A stretch of DNA of 64,000 nt from Mesorhizobium sp. 65-26 (GCA_001899205.1 MKVL01000010.1:181166-245165); one strand, 5' to 3'. Counted from the first letter of the stretch, positions 42,525 to 51,110 are shown. Notes: generated from the sequence alone by a model not told the origin. Numbers and translations: made by a program.

Positions 42525-43235
42525 GTGAGCTTCAATACGGATCTGTTCTGGTCGGCGCTTTTTTCCGCGACCTTCTTCCAGGCCGCGCTGGTCGCGCTGG
42601 CTCTGACAATCCTTGCCCATGCGGCGGCGATCCTGTTGTCGCTGCCGCTGGCGCTGGCGCTCGATGGCAAGCGCGCCTGGCTGCGCTGGGCGGCGACCGC
42701 CTATGTCGGCCTGTTCCGCGCCTTGCCGGCGCTGCTTCTGCTGCTCTTCGTCTGGAACGGACTGCCGCAGATATCGCCGGTCTTCCGCGAACCCTGGTTC
42801 TCGCCCTTCATCGCCGCCTTCGTGGCGCTGACGCTGAACGAGGCGGCCTACCAGGTGGAGATCAACCGCGCGGCGCTCAGCGCCGTGGACGGCGGACAAT
42901 ACCAGGCGGGCGCGGCACTCGGCCTGCGCAAGCCGCAAGTGTTCTTCCTGATCGCCGTGCCGCAGGCGCTGCGCGTCGCGCTGCCGCCGACGGTCAACGA
43001 GTTCATCAGCCTCTTGAAGACCACGTCGCTCGCCTCGGTCATCTCGCTGACCGAGCTGATGGCGGTGACCCAGCAGAGCGTCGCCTCGTCGTTCCGCTAC
43101 GCGGAGTACTACGCCGTCGCCTCCATCTACTATCTCGCCATGGTCTATGCGCTGATGTTCCTGCAGAAGCGCTTCGAACGGCGCTTTGCCTGGGCCAAGC
43201 CGCGCGACCATGCCGCCGGCGCGCCGCACGGCTGA
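42525..43235 (+). CDS. Polar amino-acid ABC transporter permease
   Basis: A 236-residue HisM/GlnP-type permease with about five hydrophobic segments and the EAA-type loop EINRAALSAVDGGQYQAGAA followed by LGLRKPQVF. It starts with GTG, preceded by AAGAGG, 18 bp after the binding-protein gene. Only one permease is present and no ATPase gene is adjacent, so either it forms a homodimer and borrows an ATPase or the partner gene lies elsewhere. Confidence 0.9.
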   Translation: MSFNTDLFWSALFSATFFQAALVALALTILAHAAAILLSLPLALALDGKRAWLRWAATAYVGLFRALPALLLLLFVWNGLPQISPVFREPWFSPFIAAFVALTLNEAAYQVEINRAALSAVDGGQYQAGAALGLRKPQVFFLIAVPQALRVALPPTVNEFISLLKTTSLASVISLTELMAVTQQSVASSFRYAEYYAVASIYYLAMVYALMFLQKRFERRFAWAKPRDHAAGAPHG

Positions 43236-43283
43236 CGCGGCGGCGCCGCGACCACAGAAATCCTGACATCGAGGAGCCCAAAG

Positions 43284-45749
43284 GTGACGGATACGACCTC
43301 CAACCATTTTCCCGATCGCGCCGACGTGGTGATCGTCGGCGGCGGCGTGGCCGGCTGTTCCATTGCCTACCACCTGACCAAGCTCGGCATCACCGACGTG
43401 GTGCTGTGCGAGCGCAAGCAGCTCACCTGCGGCACGACATGGCATGCGGCGGGGCTGGTCACGCAATTGCGCGCCACGCGCCAGATGACGGAGCTGGCGA
43501 AATACACGGGCGAACTCTTCGCCAGCCTGGAGGAGGAGACGGGGCAGGCGACCGGCTTCATGCGGCGCGGTTCGCTGCGTGTCGCGCGCACCGAGGCACG
43601 GCTGGAGGAACTCGCGCGCGGCGCCTCGATGGGCCGCAATTTCGGTCTGCCGGTGGAAAAGGTCAGCCCCGGCGAGATCAAGGAACGCTGGTCGCCGATC
43701 GACCTCGACGGCATCGTCGGCGGCTTCTGGTTCCCGCATGACGGGCAGGTCAATCCGGCCGACGTGACCATGGCCTACGCCAGGGGCGCGCGCATGCGCG
43801 GCGGCAGGATCTTCGAGAACACGAAGGTTGAGAAGATCCTGGTCGAGAATGGCCGCGCCGTCGGCGTCGTCACCGACAAGGGCGAGATTCGCGCCTCGCG
43901 GGTGGTGATCTGCGGCGGCATGTGGTCGCGCGATCTCGCCGCCACCGCTGGCGTCACGCTACCGCTGCACGCGGCCGAGCATTTCTACATCGTCACCGAG
44001 ACCATCCCCGAGCTGCCGCGCAACCTGCCTGTGCTGTTCATGGGCGACGAGTGCGCCTACTACAAGGAGGATGCCGGCAAGCTGTTGCTCGGCTGCTTCG
44101 AGCCCAACGCCAAGCCGTGGGGCCACAAGGGCATTCCCGAGGATTTCTGCTTCGATTCCCTGCCGGAGGATTTCGAGCATTTCGAGCCGATCCTGGAGAT
44201 GGCGACCAAGCGCGTGCCGTTGCTGGCCGAGGCCGGCATCAAGCTGTTCTTCAACGGCCCGGAGAGCTTCACGCCCGACGACCGCTATCTGATCGGCGAG
44301 ACGTCGGAGGTCGGCGGGCTGTTCTGCGCCTGCGGCTTCAACTCGATCGGCATCCTGTCGTCGGGCGGCGTCGGCAAGGCGCTGTCGGAATGGATCCGCG
44401 ACGGCCGCCCGCCGGTCGATCTCGCCGACGTCGACGTGCGCCGCACCGTCTCCTTCCAGTCGAACAAGAGCTATCTTTACGATCGCACCACGGAGACGCT
44501 CGGCCTGCTGTTCGACATGCACTGGCCTTACCGGCAGTTCGAGACGGCGCGCGGCATCAGGCGCAGCCCCTTCCACGACCGGTTGCTCGCCGAGGGCGCC
44601 TTCATGACAGAGGCTGCCGGCTTCGAACGGCCGGGCTTCTTCGCGGGCAGGGGCGTGACGCCCGAGATCGAATATTCCTACGGCCGGCAGAACTGGTTCG
44701 ACCTCGCCGGCGCCGAATGCCGCAACACGGCCGAGAACGTGACACTGTTCGACCATTCCTGCTTCGTCAAATACGAGGTGGAGGGGCGCGACGCGGTGAA
44801 GGTGCTGAACCGCATCTGCGCCAACGACATCGACGTGCCGGTCGGCCGCGTCGTCTACACGCAATGGCTGAACGAGCTCGGTGGCATCGAGGCCGACGTG
44901 ACGGTGACGCGGCTTTCGCCCTCCACCTTCATGGTCGTGACGATCGCGGTGTCGCAGCGGCGCGACCTGACCTGGCTCACGCGGCATATCCCCGGGGATG
45001 CGCATGTCTTCGTGCGCGACGTCACCTCTGGCCTGCCGATGCTGGCGCTGATGGGGCCGAAGGCGCGCGACCTGCTCAAGGCTGTCTCGCCCGACGATTT
45101 CTCCGATGCAGGCTTTCCGTTCGGCACCAGCCGCGAGATCGACCTCGGCTACGCCCGCGTGCGCGCCAGCCGGCTGACCTTCGTCGGCGAAATGGGGTGG
45201 GAGCTCTACATGCCGGCGGAGTTCGCCGGCCATGTCTTCGACAGGCTGGTCGAGGCGGGCGCCGCCTTCGGGCTGCGCCATGGCGGCTATTTCGCCATCA
45301 ACTCGCTGCGCATGGAGAAGGGCTATCGCCACTGGGGCCACGATATAGGCGAGGAGGATTCGCCGCTGCAGGGTGGCCTTGGCTTCGCGGTGGCCTTCGA
45401 CAAGCCGGGCGGCTTTATCGGGCGCGAGGCGCTGCTGCGCCAGAAGGAAGCCGGTCCGATACGCCGCCGGCTGGTGCAGTTGCGGCTGGAAGACGAGGCG
45501 GCGCCGTTGCTCTACCACCACGAGCCGGTCTGGCGCGACGGGCGCATCATCGGCTCGGTCACTTCGGGGGCCTATGGCCACCGCATCGGCGCTTCGCTCG
45601 GCATGGCCTATGTCGAGTGCGCCGAGGGCGTCGCCGACGCCTATCTCGCCGCGATGCCGCTGGAGGTGGAGATCGCCTGGAAACGCTATCCGGCACGCGC
45701 CCAGCTCAGGGGCTGGTACGATCCGAAGGGCGAGCGGCTGAAGGGCTAG
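43284..45749 (+). CDS. FAD-dependent dimethylglycine/sarcosine dehydrogenase-like protein with GcvT domain
   Basis: An 821-residue two-part flavoenzyme. Residues 1-390 form a DAO-type FAD domain (VVIVGGGVAGCSIAYHL), with H54 in CGTTWHAAG at the position where dimethylglycine and sarcosine dehydrogenases bind FAD covalently. The C-terminal 420 residues are a FAO/GcvT folate-binding region (AVKVLNRICANDIDVPVGRV, GEMGWELYMPAEFAG). It oxidatively removes an N-methyl or related carbon unit, passing formaldehyde to tetrahydrofolate. It is last in the operon with an amino-acid importer. The methylated amine is not identified. Confidence 0.9.
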   Translation: MTDTTSNHFPDRADVVIVGGGVAGCSIAYHLTKLGITDVVLCERKQLTCGTTWHAAGLVTQLRATRQMTELAKYTGELFASLEEETGQATGFMRRGSLRVARTEARLEELARGASMGRNFGLPVEKVSPGEIKERWSPIDLDGIVGGFWFPHDGQVNPADVTMAYARGARMRGGRIFENTKVEKILVENGRAVGVVTDKGEIRASRVVICGGMWSRDLAATAGVTLPLHAAEHFYIVTETIPELPRNLPVLFMGDECAYYKEDAGKLLLGCFEPNAKPWGHKGIPEDFCFDSLPEDFEHFEPILEMATKRVPLLAEAGIKLFFNGPESFTPDDRYLIGETSEVGGLFCACGFNSIGILSSGGVGKALSEWIRDGRPPVDLADVDVRRTVSFQSNKSYLYDRTTETLGLLFDMHWPYRQFETARGIRRSPFHDRLLAEGAFMTEAAGFERPGFFAGRGVTPEIEYSYGRQNWFDLAGAECRNTAENVTLFDHSCFVKYEVEGRDAVKVLNRICANDIDVPVGRVVYTQWLNELGGIEADVTVTRLSPSTFMVVTIAVSQRRDLTWLTRHIPGDAHVFVRDVTSGLPMLALMGPKARDLLKAVSPDDFSDAGFPFGTSREIDLGYARVRASRLTFVGEMGWELYMPAEFAGHVFDRLVEAGAAFGLRHGGYFAINSLRMEKGYRHWGHDIGEEDSPLQGGLGFAVAFDKPGGFIGREALLRQKEAGPIRRRLVQLRLEDEAAPLLYHHEPVWRDGRIIGSVTSGAYGHRIGASLGMAYVECAEGVADAYLAAMPLEVEIAWKRYPARAQLRGWYDPKGERLKG

Positions 45750-45790
45750 GGCGCTCCCGGCCACGGGTTGGCGAGCCTGCTCATCCTTTG

Positions 45791-45805
45791 CCGGAGAATC
45801 TCCGG
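45791..45805 (+). terminator. Hairpin after the flavoenzyme gene
   Basis: A perfect CCGGAG-AAT-CTCCGG stem lies 42 bp after the flavoenzyme stop and before the convergent Usp gene. No T-tract follows, so it is only a possible terminator. Confidence 0.35.
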
Positions 45806-45899
45806 GCGACCGCAAGCCGTTGTTCCAGCTTGCGATTTACGCAGGAGTCTGGCGCGCTATCCATGCCGATAGGAGCGCGGCCGTTGCGTTCGGGTGGTC

Positions 45900-46349
45900 T
45901 CAGCGGACGACCAGAACCGGGATCTCGGTCAGCGACAGCACTTCGGCCGTCTGGCTGCCCAGCAGCAGCCGGCCGAGGCCGCGGCGACCGTGGGAGGCCA
46001 TGACGATGAGATCGCAGCCATCGCTGCGGGCGAGGTCGAGGATCGCCTCGGCGGGCGTCCTGTTCTCGATGTGCAGGGTCTTGGCGCTTACGCCCTGTTC
46101 GGCTGCGGCGGCCTTGCAGCTGTCGAGAACCTCGCGTGCATACTGGCGCGCGCCCTCTTCATAGGCGACCAGTTCGTCGCCGGCCGCGTAGCCGGCCATG
46201 GCGCCGCCCCAGGCGAGAATAGGGAAGGGTTCGGAGACGTTGACGAAGGTGACGGCCGCGCCGAGACCCTTGGCCAGTGCGAGTCCGTGCGCGACGCCCT
46301 TCTTGGCGAGTTCCGAGCCGTCCGTGGCGATCAGCAGATGCTTGTACAT
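45900..46349 (-). CDS. Universal stress protein (UspA family)
   Basis: A 149-residue single Usp domain. It has the N-terminal strand KHLLIATDGSELAKK and the ATP-binding motif G-x2-G-x9-G-S/T near the end (MASHGRRGLGRLLLGSQTAEVL). Usp proteins bind ATP and support survival under energy or oxygen stress. A perfect FNR/FixK anaerobox 110 bp upstream indicates induction in microaerobic or nodule-like conditions, as for other rhizobial usp genes. Confidence 0.93.
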   Translation of the reverse strand: MYKHLLIATDGSELAKKGVAHGLALAKGLGAAVTFVNVSEPFPILAWGGAMAGYAAGDELVAYEEGARQYAREVLDSCKAAAAEQGVSAKTLHIENRTPAEAILDLARSDGCDLIVMASHGRRGLGRLLLGSQTAEVLSLTEIPVLVVR

Positions 46350-46458
46350 GATGACGATCCCTCAATGCGCGGGACGCACGATGCGCCCCTGGTGTGGCGG
46401 GAGCCTGTTCAGGCCAACCTCGATATAGTCACCTTACGCCGCCGACCACAGGGCTACC

Positions 46459-46472
46459 TTGATCTGGATCAA
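46459..46472. promoter_or_regulatory. FNR/FixK-type anaerobox
   Basis: TTGATCTGGATCAA is a perfect TTGAT-N4-ATCAA palindrome, the consensus for FNR, FnrN and FixK. It is 110 bp upstream of the usp start codon (minus strand) and 364 bp from mntP, so the usp gene is the likely target. Confidence 0.75.
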
Positions 46473-46582
46473 CGCCATCCGGCGATTGGCCCGCAACGTG
46501 CCGGCCGGTGCGGACATCCGAATGGCGGAGCAGGCTCCGGCAATACGCCCCCTGGTTGGCTTTCGTGTGCCGCCTGAGAAGT

Positions 46583-46596
46583 ATAGCCTAGGCTAT
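46583..46596. promoter_or_regulatory. MntR-like palindrome upstream of mntP
   Basis: A perfect 14-bp palindrome ATAGCCTAGGCTAT. The arms ATAGC and GCTAT match the inner part of the E. coli MntR box (CATAGC/GCTATG). It lies about 60 bp upstream of the manganese riboswitch and 240 bp upstream of the mntP start, where a promoter-proximal metal regulator would bind. Rhizobia more often use Mur for manganese, so the protein is uncertain. Confidence 0.5.
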
Positions 46597-46649
46597 GCCA
46601 TTGAATTTAATTGGATTTTTTATCCTTCCGGATTGACTCCGCTTCGGAG

Positions 46650-46790
46650 CACGGTTATCTCGCGGCCATCGGGGAGTAGCCACCGTCCGCGTGACGGGGC
46701 CGCGTCAACATGCTCGCGAGACATCGCGTGGCGCGGCCGTCCGGATTCGTCCGGACCGGCAAGACCGTGGTGAGGATCGGCCATCGGACA
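46650..46790 (+). ncRNA. yybP-ykoY manganese riboswitch
   Basis: The leader of mntP contains the conserved blocks of this riboswitch in order: GGGGAGTAGCC (46671 onward), TCAACATGCTCG (about 46705) carrying the metal-binding CAACAT loop, a variable stem TCCGGATTCGTCCGGA, and GGCAAGACC (about 46758). The closing helix can form between GGCCATC near 46663 and GATCGGCC near 46775. It should bind Mn2+ and raise expression of the exporter downstream. Boundaries are approximate. About 46 bases separate it from the mntP start, and no strong terminator is visible, so control may be translational. Confidence 0.85.
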
Positions 46791-46835
46791 GGCCGCTCGC
46801 GATCACCCGGTCCATGTCCCCTGAGAGTTATTGCC

Positions 46836-47399
46836 ATGTCGCCGTTTTCGATCGCCATCCTGGCCATAGGCATGTCCGTCGACGCGCTGATCGCCTCCAT
46901 CGGGCAAGGGGCGGGGGCCGCGCGCCCGTCCTGGGGCCAGGCGCTGAAAACCGGCGCGGTGTTCGGCTTCGTCGAGACGCTGACGCCGCTGCTCGGCTGG
47001 CTGATGGGCGTCGCCGCCAGTCAGTATGTCCAGCACATCGACCACTGGATCGCCTTCGTGCTGCTCGGCGGTGTCGGCGGACGCATGGCGTTGCACGCCT
47101 TCCAGCGCGACGCGGCCGTGCCCGCCGCTCCGGCCGGCCGCTCGCCGATGACGCTGGTCGCCACCGCGATCGGCACCAGCATCGATGCCATGGCCGTCGG
47201 CGTGTCGCTGGCCTTCCTCGAGGTCAACATCGTGGTGATCGCGCTGGCCATCGGCGCTGCGACGACGCTGATGTCCACCGGCGGCGTGCTGGCGGGACGT
47301 TTCCTCGGCGCGCGCTTCGGGCGCTATGCGGAAATCGTCGGCGGGCTGGCGCTGATCGGCCTCGGCGTCTCCATTCTCCACGAACACCTCACGGCTTGA
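46836..47399 (+). CDS. mntP: Manganese efflux pump MntP
   Basis: A 187-residue membrane protein with six helices in two repeats. Each repeat has the metal-binding signature: [12 protein letters not shown] (D16) and [12 protein letters not shown] (D117). It exports Mn2+ from the cytosol. The frame is open upstream through the riboswitch, but the ATG at 46836 begins the first helix. A yybP-ykoY riboswitch in the leader and an MntR-like palindrome further up make the assignment strong. Confidence 0.94.
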   Translation: MSPFSIAILAIGMSVDALIASIGQGAGAARPSWGQALKTGAVFGFVETLTPLLGWLMGVAASQYVQHIDHWIAFVLLGGVGGRMALHAFQRDAAVPAAPAGRSPMTLVATAIGTSIDAMAVGVSLAFLEVNIVVIALAIGAATTLMSTGGVLAGRFLGARFGRYAEIVGGLALIGLGVSILHEHLTA

Positions 47400-47481
47400 C
47401 GCGACGGCGCGAAAACCGCTTCGCGCCTGGCCGCTCGCTGCTGTAGCTTGCCGCCGGACATTGCCAGCGAAAGGCCACCGG

Positions 47482-48063
47482 ATGAGCAGCGCGTTCCCCA
47501 CGATCCACCTTGTGCGCCATGGCGAGACGGCGTGGAGCCTGTCCGGCCAGCACACCGGCCGCACAGACATGCCGCTGACGCCGGCCGGTGAGGCGGCGGC
47601 GCGCGGCGTAGCCGACCGTCTGAAAGGCCTGTCGTTCTCCGGCGTGTGGTCGAGCCCTTCGCAGCGCGCCTGGCGCACCTGCGAGCTTGCCGGTTTCGGC
47701 GCCGGCGCCATCCGCAAGGACGACCTGCAGGAATGGGACTATGGCGCCTATGAGGGGCTGACGACCAGGCAGATCCTGGCCGAGCGCCCCGGCTGGACCG
47801 TGTTCCGCGACGGCTGCCCGGGTGGCGAGAGCACGGCCGATGTCGGCGCCCGGGCCGACAGGATCATCGCCGCGCTGCGTGCCGCCAATGCCGACATGCT
47901 GATCTTTTCCAGCGCGCATTTCCTGCGCGTTCTGGCCGCTCGCTGGCTCGGCCTGCCGCCGCAAGGCGGCGCGCTGTTCGTGCTCGACACGACCAGCATA
48001 AGCGTGCTTGGTTACGAGCACGACCTCAGTGAGCCGGTCATCCGCCGGTGGAACCAGAAATAG
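47482..48063 (+). CDS. Histidine phosphatase family protein
   Basis: A 193-residue phosphoglycerate-mutase-fold phosphatase. The catalytic signature HLVRHGETAW (R12, H13, G14, E15) is at the start, and the second His is in LIFSSAHFLRVLAARWLG; SPSQRAWRTCEL and LQEWDYGAYEGLT are typical. It removes phosphate from a small metabolite or acts as a broad phosphatase; SixA/CobC-like roles cannot be told apart. AAAGG upstream supports the ATG at 47482. It is isolated, convergent with a VOC-family gene. Confidence 0.9.
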   Translation: MSSAFPTIHLVRHGETAWSLSGQHTGRTDMPLTPAGEAAARGVADRLKGLSFSGVWSSPSQRAWRTCELAGFGAGAIRKDDLQEWDYGAYEGLTTRQILAERPGWTVFRDGCPGGESTADVGARADRIIAALRAANADMLIFSSAHFLRVLAARWLGLPPQGGALFVLDTTSISVLGYEHDLSEPVIRRWNQK

Positions 48064-48078
48064 CGCCGGCGCCGCGCC

Positions 48079-48486
48079 TCAGGCGTAGCGGCTGAACTTG
48101 CGGATCGCCTCCGAGGTGACCGGCGTGAAGAAGTTCACCAGGTTGCCGTCAGGGTCGCGGAACAGCAGCGAACGGTTGCCCCACGGCATCGTCGTCGGCT
48201 CCTGCACGACCTTGCCGGCGACGAGGTCGGAAAGCCTGCTGAACTCCTCGTCGACATCGTCGACGCGGAACTCGATGATGGCGGTGTGGTTGTCCGCCGG
48301 GCGGGCGATGTCGTCGCCGAACAGCAGAAGCGTGCGCGTGCCGCCGATGGCCAGCGTGCAGGCCGGCGTCGAAAGTTCGGCGAAGTCCTCCGTGTACATG
48401 GTCGCGGGCAGGCCCATGACCCGCTCGTAGAAGCGCACGAGGCGCTGGACGTCTGCTGTGATGATCCGGACGGACACGAAGTTCAT
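48079..48486 (-). CDS. VOC-family protein (glyoxalase/bleomycin-resistance fold)
   Basis: A 135-residue VOC protein with the paired beta-alpha-beta motifs: FVSVRIITADVQRLVRFYER and NHTAIIEFRVDDVDEEFSRL, ending NRSLLFRDPDGNLVNFFTP, where the C-terminal metal Glu is replaced by Asn (DGNLVNFF). The family includes lyases, dioxygenases and drug-binding proteins; this member cannot be assigned. GGGAG is correctly spaced before the ATG at 48486. Confidence 0.88.
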   Translation of the reverse strand: MNFVSVRIITADVQRLVRFYERVMGLPATMYTEDFAELSTPACTLAIGGTRTLLLFGDDIARPADNHTAIIEFRVDDVDEEFSRLSDLVAGKVVQEPTTMPWGNRSLLFRDPDGNLVNFFTPVTSEAIRKFSRYA

Positions 48487-48705
48487 CGCATGGCTCCCTG
48501 CTTGCCGGAGCCGCGCCGGCTCCATCGTCCATGCATAGACCAGCCGTCCTGACAGCTTGCCGTCAGCAGCGCGCGGATGACGGGGACAGCAGCGCTCCCT
48601 GATAACCATGAATTGATAGGCCGGAATGACCGCGATCATGGAGAGTTGTCAGGGGCTGTCATACAACCATGGCGGGGATTTTCACGGGAATGGAGGGCAA
48701 TCGGC

Positions 48706-49119
48706 ATGGAATACCGCCTGACGGGTGTTGCTATCGCGCTTGTTTTTCTGGGACTGGGCGCGGAGCCGGCCGCCGCATTCGGCAACTCGAAAACCTATGA
48801 AAAGACGGCGTTGTCCGGGAAGGAGATATTCCTCTACGGCGGATCGACGCTCAATCCCGACTGCTCGAAGGCAGGCAAGGACGATGTGAGGGCGGTTGCC
48901 GGACCGAGCCATGGCAGGGTCTCCATCGTCAATGCGCAGACCTACGTGCACTATGGCAAGGGCGACGCCCGAGCGAAATGCAATTCCCGCAAGGTGGACG
49001 GCATCAAGGTGCTGTATCGCTCAAAGCCCGGTTTCAAGGGGCAGGACCAGGTTGTCCTTTCCATCCATACATATTTTGGCGGAGCTTACCGCGCCGTCAT
49101 CGACATCAACGTCGAGTAG
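48706..49119 (+). CDS. Hypothetical secreted protein
   Basis: A 137-residue protein I cannot place in a known family. It has a clear signal peptide (YRLTGVAIALVFLGLGAEPA, cleavage after AAA). The mature part contains two Cys (in NPDCSKAG and AKCNSRK) that could form a disulfide, and a beta-rich look (GPSHGRVSIVNAQTYVHYGK, FKGQDQVVLSIHTYFG). GGAGGGCAATCGGC supports the ATG at 48706. It lies alone before the pseudouridine synthase gene and is probably a small periplasmic protein. Confidence 0.75.
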   Translation: MEYRLTGVAIALVFLGLGAEPAAAFGNSKTYEKTALSGKEIFLYGGSTLNPDCSKAGKDDVRAVAGPSHGRVSIVNAQTYVHYGKGDARAKCNSRKVDGIKVLYRSKPGFKGQDQVVLSIHTYFGGAYRAVIDINVE

Positions 49120-49131
49120 GGTGGCTGCCGC

Positions 49132-49971
49132 TCAGCCAGCCAGCAGCGCCAGCTCTTCTGCTGTCAGGTGACGGGCCGTGCCCTTGGCGAGGTCGCCGAG
49201 CGGCAGCGCGCCGATGGCGATGCGGATGAGCCGCAGCACGTCGATCCCGTGGGCTGCGAGCAGGCGGCGGATGTGGCGGTTGCGGCCCTCGTCCAGAACG
49301 ATCTCCAGCCAGGCGGTGCGGCCGCCGCTGCGCACAAGCTCGACCGAAAGCGCCTTCAGCGTCTCGCCGTCGACGATGGCGCCGGCGCGCAGGTTTTCCA
49401 GCATCGCGGCGTCGGGCGCCGCCGCGACCTGCACGTGGTAGGTTTTCGGCAGATGCGAGGCTGGGTCCATCAGGCGGTTGGCGAAGCGCGTGTCGTTGGT
49501 CATCAGCAGCAGGCCTTCGCTGGCCTTGTCCAGCCTTCCGACCGGCGAGACGAAGGGCAGATCGAGTCCTTCGAGGCACGCATAGACGGTGGCGCGCGCC
49601 TCGGGATCATCGCGGGTGGTGACCACGCCGCGCGGCTTGTTGAGCATGAGATAGACCTTGCTCTCGGCGGCGACGCGCTGGCCGTCGACGGAGATCGCGT
49701 CCCGGTCGGGATCGACGCGCAGCGTTGCGTCGCGCGCCACCTTGCCGCTAACGCTGACGCGGCCCTCGGCGATCAGTGCGTCGGCCTGCGTGCGCGAACA
49801 GTAGCCGAGCTTCGACAGCGCCCGGTTCAGGCTGACACCGCTTCCGGACGCTTTGGCGCGGGAACTGGCGCTTGCGAGGTCCCCGGCCTGGACACGGTTA
49901 GCGCCGGCCTGGGCACGGCTAGCGCCCACCCGAACAGGCTTGCCTCCGTCTCGTCCGCGTCTGGGTGCCAT
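49132..49971 (-). CDS. Pseudouridine synthase (RsuA/RluB/RluE/RluF family)
   Basis: A 279-residue rRNA pseudouridine synthase. A basic, repetitive N-terminal tail (about 1-45) precedes an S4 RNA-binding domain (SLNRALSKLGYCSRTQADAL) and the catalytic domain with Asp in VGRLDKASEGLLLMTND and the motif LDEGRNRHIRRLLAAHG. It isomerises a specific uridine in 16S or 23S rRNA; which one is not clear. The N-terminal tail is encoded by near-tandem DNA (GCCTGGACACGG and GCCTGGGCACGG). The ATG at 49971 is preferred; a start at 50031 adds a doubtful segment. Confidence 0.9.
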   Translation of the reverse strand: MAPRRGRDGGKPVRVGASRAQAGANRVQAGDLASASSRAKASGSGVSLNRALSKLGYCSRTQADALIAEGRVSVSGKVARDATLRVDPDRDAISVDGQRVAAESKVYLMLNKPRGVVTTRDDPEARATVYACLEGLDLPFVSPVGRLDKASEGLLLMTNDTRFANRLMDPASHLPKTYHVQVAAAPDAAMLENLRAGAIVDGETLKALSVELVRSGGRTAWLEIVLDEGRNRHIRRLLAAHGIDVLRLIRIAIGALPLGDLAKGTARHLTAEELALLAG

Positions 49972-50071
49972 TCCACCGTCGTGCCGTTTCGTTTCGCGTG
50001 GTTGATGGCACGGGCGGCGTGGCCGGCGCAAGGCGGGGAGACGGGGTGTCCGACCCCGCCGCCTTGCTGAT

Positions 50072-50143
50072 GGCCTGTCTCAGGCGGCTGGCCTGCCTCA
50101 GGCGGCTGGCCTGCCTCAGGCGGCTGGCCTGCCTCAGGCGGCG
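50072..50143. repeat. Four tandem 18-bp repeats across a stop codon
   Basis: The unit GGCCTGCCTCAGGCGGCT is present four times (50072-50089, 50090-50107, 50108-50125, 50126-50143) with one mismatch in the first and one in the last unit. The stop codon of the aldo/keto reductase gene (minus strand) is inside the last unit, and because 18 is divisible by three, each unit supplies another in-frame TGA. Each unit also holds a short GCCTGAGGC hairpin on the minus strand. Confidence 0.9.
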
Positions 50144-51015
50144 GCCTTTTCGCCGGCGATGCCGTTCAGCACCGCCATCTCGTCATCGGGCAGTTCCAGT
50201 TCGGCGGCCGCGAGGTTCTCCCTGAGATGGCCGACCGACGAGGTGCCTGGAATGAGCAGGATATTCGGTGCGCGGCGCAGCAGCCAGGCGAGCGCCACCT
50301 GCATCGGGCTGGCTTCCAGCCGGCCGGCGACTTGCGACAGCGTGTCCGACTGGAGCGGGCTGAAGCCGCCGAGAGGGAAGAACGGCACGTAAGCGGTGCC
50401 CTGGGCGGCCAACTCGTCGATCAGCGCGTCGTCCTCGCGATGCGCCAGGTTGTAGTGGTTCTGCACGCAGACGATCTCGGCCATGCGGCGGCCCTCGGCG
50501 ATCTGGGCGCGGGTGACGTTGGACAGGCCGATATGGCGCACCAGGCCCTCGCGCTGCAGTTCGGCCAGCGCGGTCAGCGGCTCCTCGATGGAACCTTCGG
50601 CCGGGCCGTGGACGCCGAAGATCGCACGCAGGTTGACCACCTCGATCGCGTCGAGGCCGAGATTGCGCAGATTGTCGTGCACCGCCTGCCGCAATTCGCG
50701 TGGCGTCATGGCCGGCAGCCATGCCGCCTTGTGGTCGCGCCGCGCGCCGATCTTGGTCACGATGGTGAGGCCGTCGGGGTAGGGGTGCAGCGCCTCGCGG
50801 ATGATCTTGTTGGTCACGTGCGGGCCGTAGAAATCGCTGGTGTCGATGTGGTCGACGCCACTCGCCAGCGCCTCGCGCAACACAGCGAGCGCGCCGTCAT
50901 GGTCCTTCGGCGGGCCGTATACGCCGGGTCCGGCGAGCTGCATGGCGCCGTAGCCCAGGCGCTTCACGGCGCGGTCACCAAGCCTGTAGGTTCCGGCCTT
51001 GCTGATGTCGGTCAT
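50134..51015 (-). CDS. Aldo/keto reductase (YdbC-like)
   Basis: A 293-residue aldo/keto reductase. Tetrad positions: Asp and Tyr in HIDTSDFYGPHVTN and Lys in IVTKIGA; the usual His is replaced by Asn in VVNLRAI, as in the YdbC-like branch. IPGTSSVGHLRENLAAAEL is the NADP-binding end. GGAGACGAGG supports the ATG at 51015. It is divergent from a LysR regulator that probably controls it. The gene ends in alanine codons at an 18-bp tandem repeat. Confidence 0.92.
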   Translation of the reverse strand: MTDISKAGTYRLGDRAVKRLGYGAMQLAGPGVYGPPKDHDGALAVLREALASGVDHIDTSDFYGPHVTNKIIREALHPYPDGLTIVTKIGARRDHKAAWLPAMTPRELRQAVHDNLRNLGLDAIEVVNLRAIFGVHGPAEGSIEEPLTALAELQREGLVRHIGLSNVTRAQIAEGRRMAEIVCVQNHYNLAHREDDALIDELAAQGTAYVPFFPLGGFSPLQSDTLSQVAGRLEASPMQVALAWLLRRAPNILLIPGTSSVGHLRENLAAAELELPDDEMAVLNGIAGEKAAA

Positions 51016-51110
51016 GTCCTCGTCTCCTCTGTGGATGCGGCCAATGTAGACACCACGCGCCTGCGCGATAATATGATGCAATCGAAACAGCCTGTGCGGA
51101 AAGGCGAACA

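Noticed and set aside
43959-45815. A 618-codon minus-strand open frame
   Set aside because: Antisense to the dimethylglycine-dehydrogenase-like gene; composition typical of a shadow frame in high-GC DNA.
50072-50143. Tandem 18-bp units considered as a CRISPR array
   Set aside because: Units are directly adjacent without spacers and far too short; this is a simple tandem repeat.
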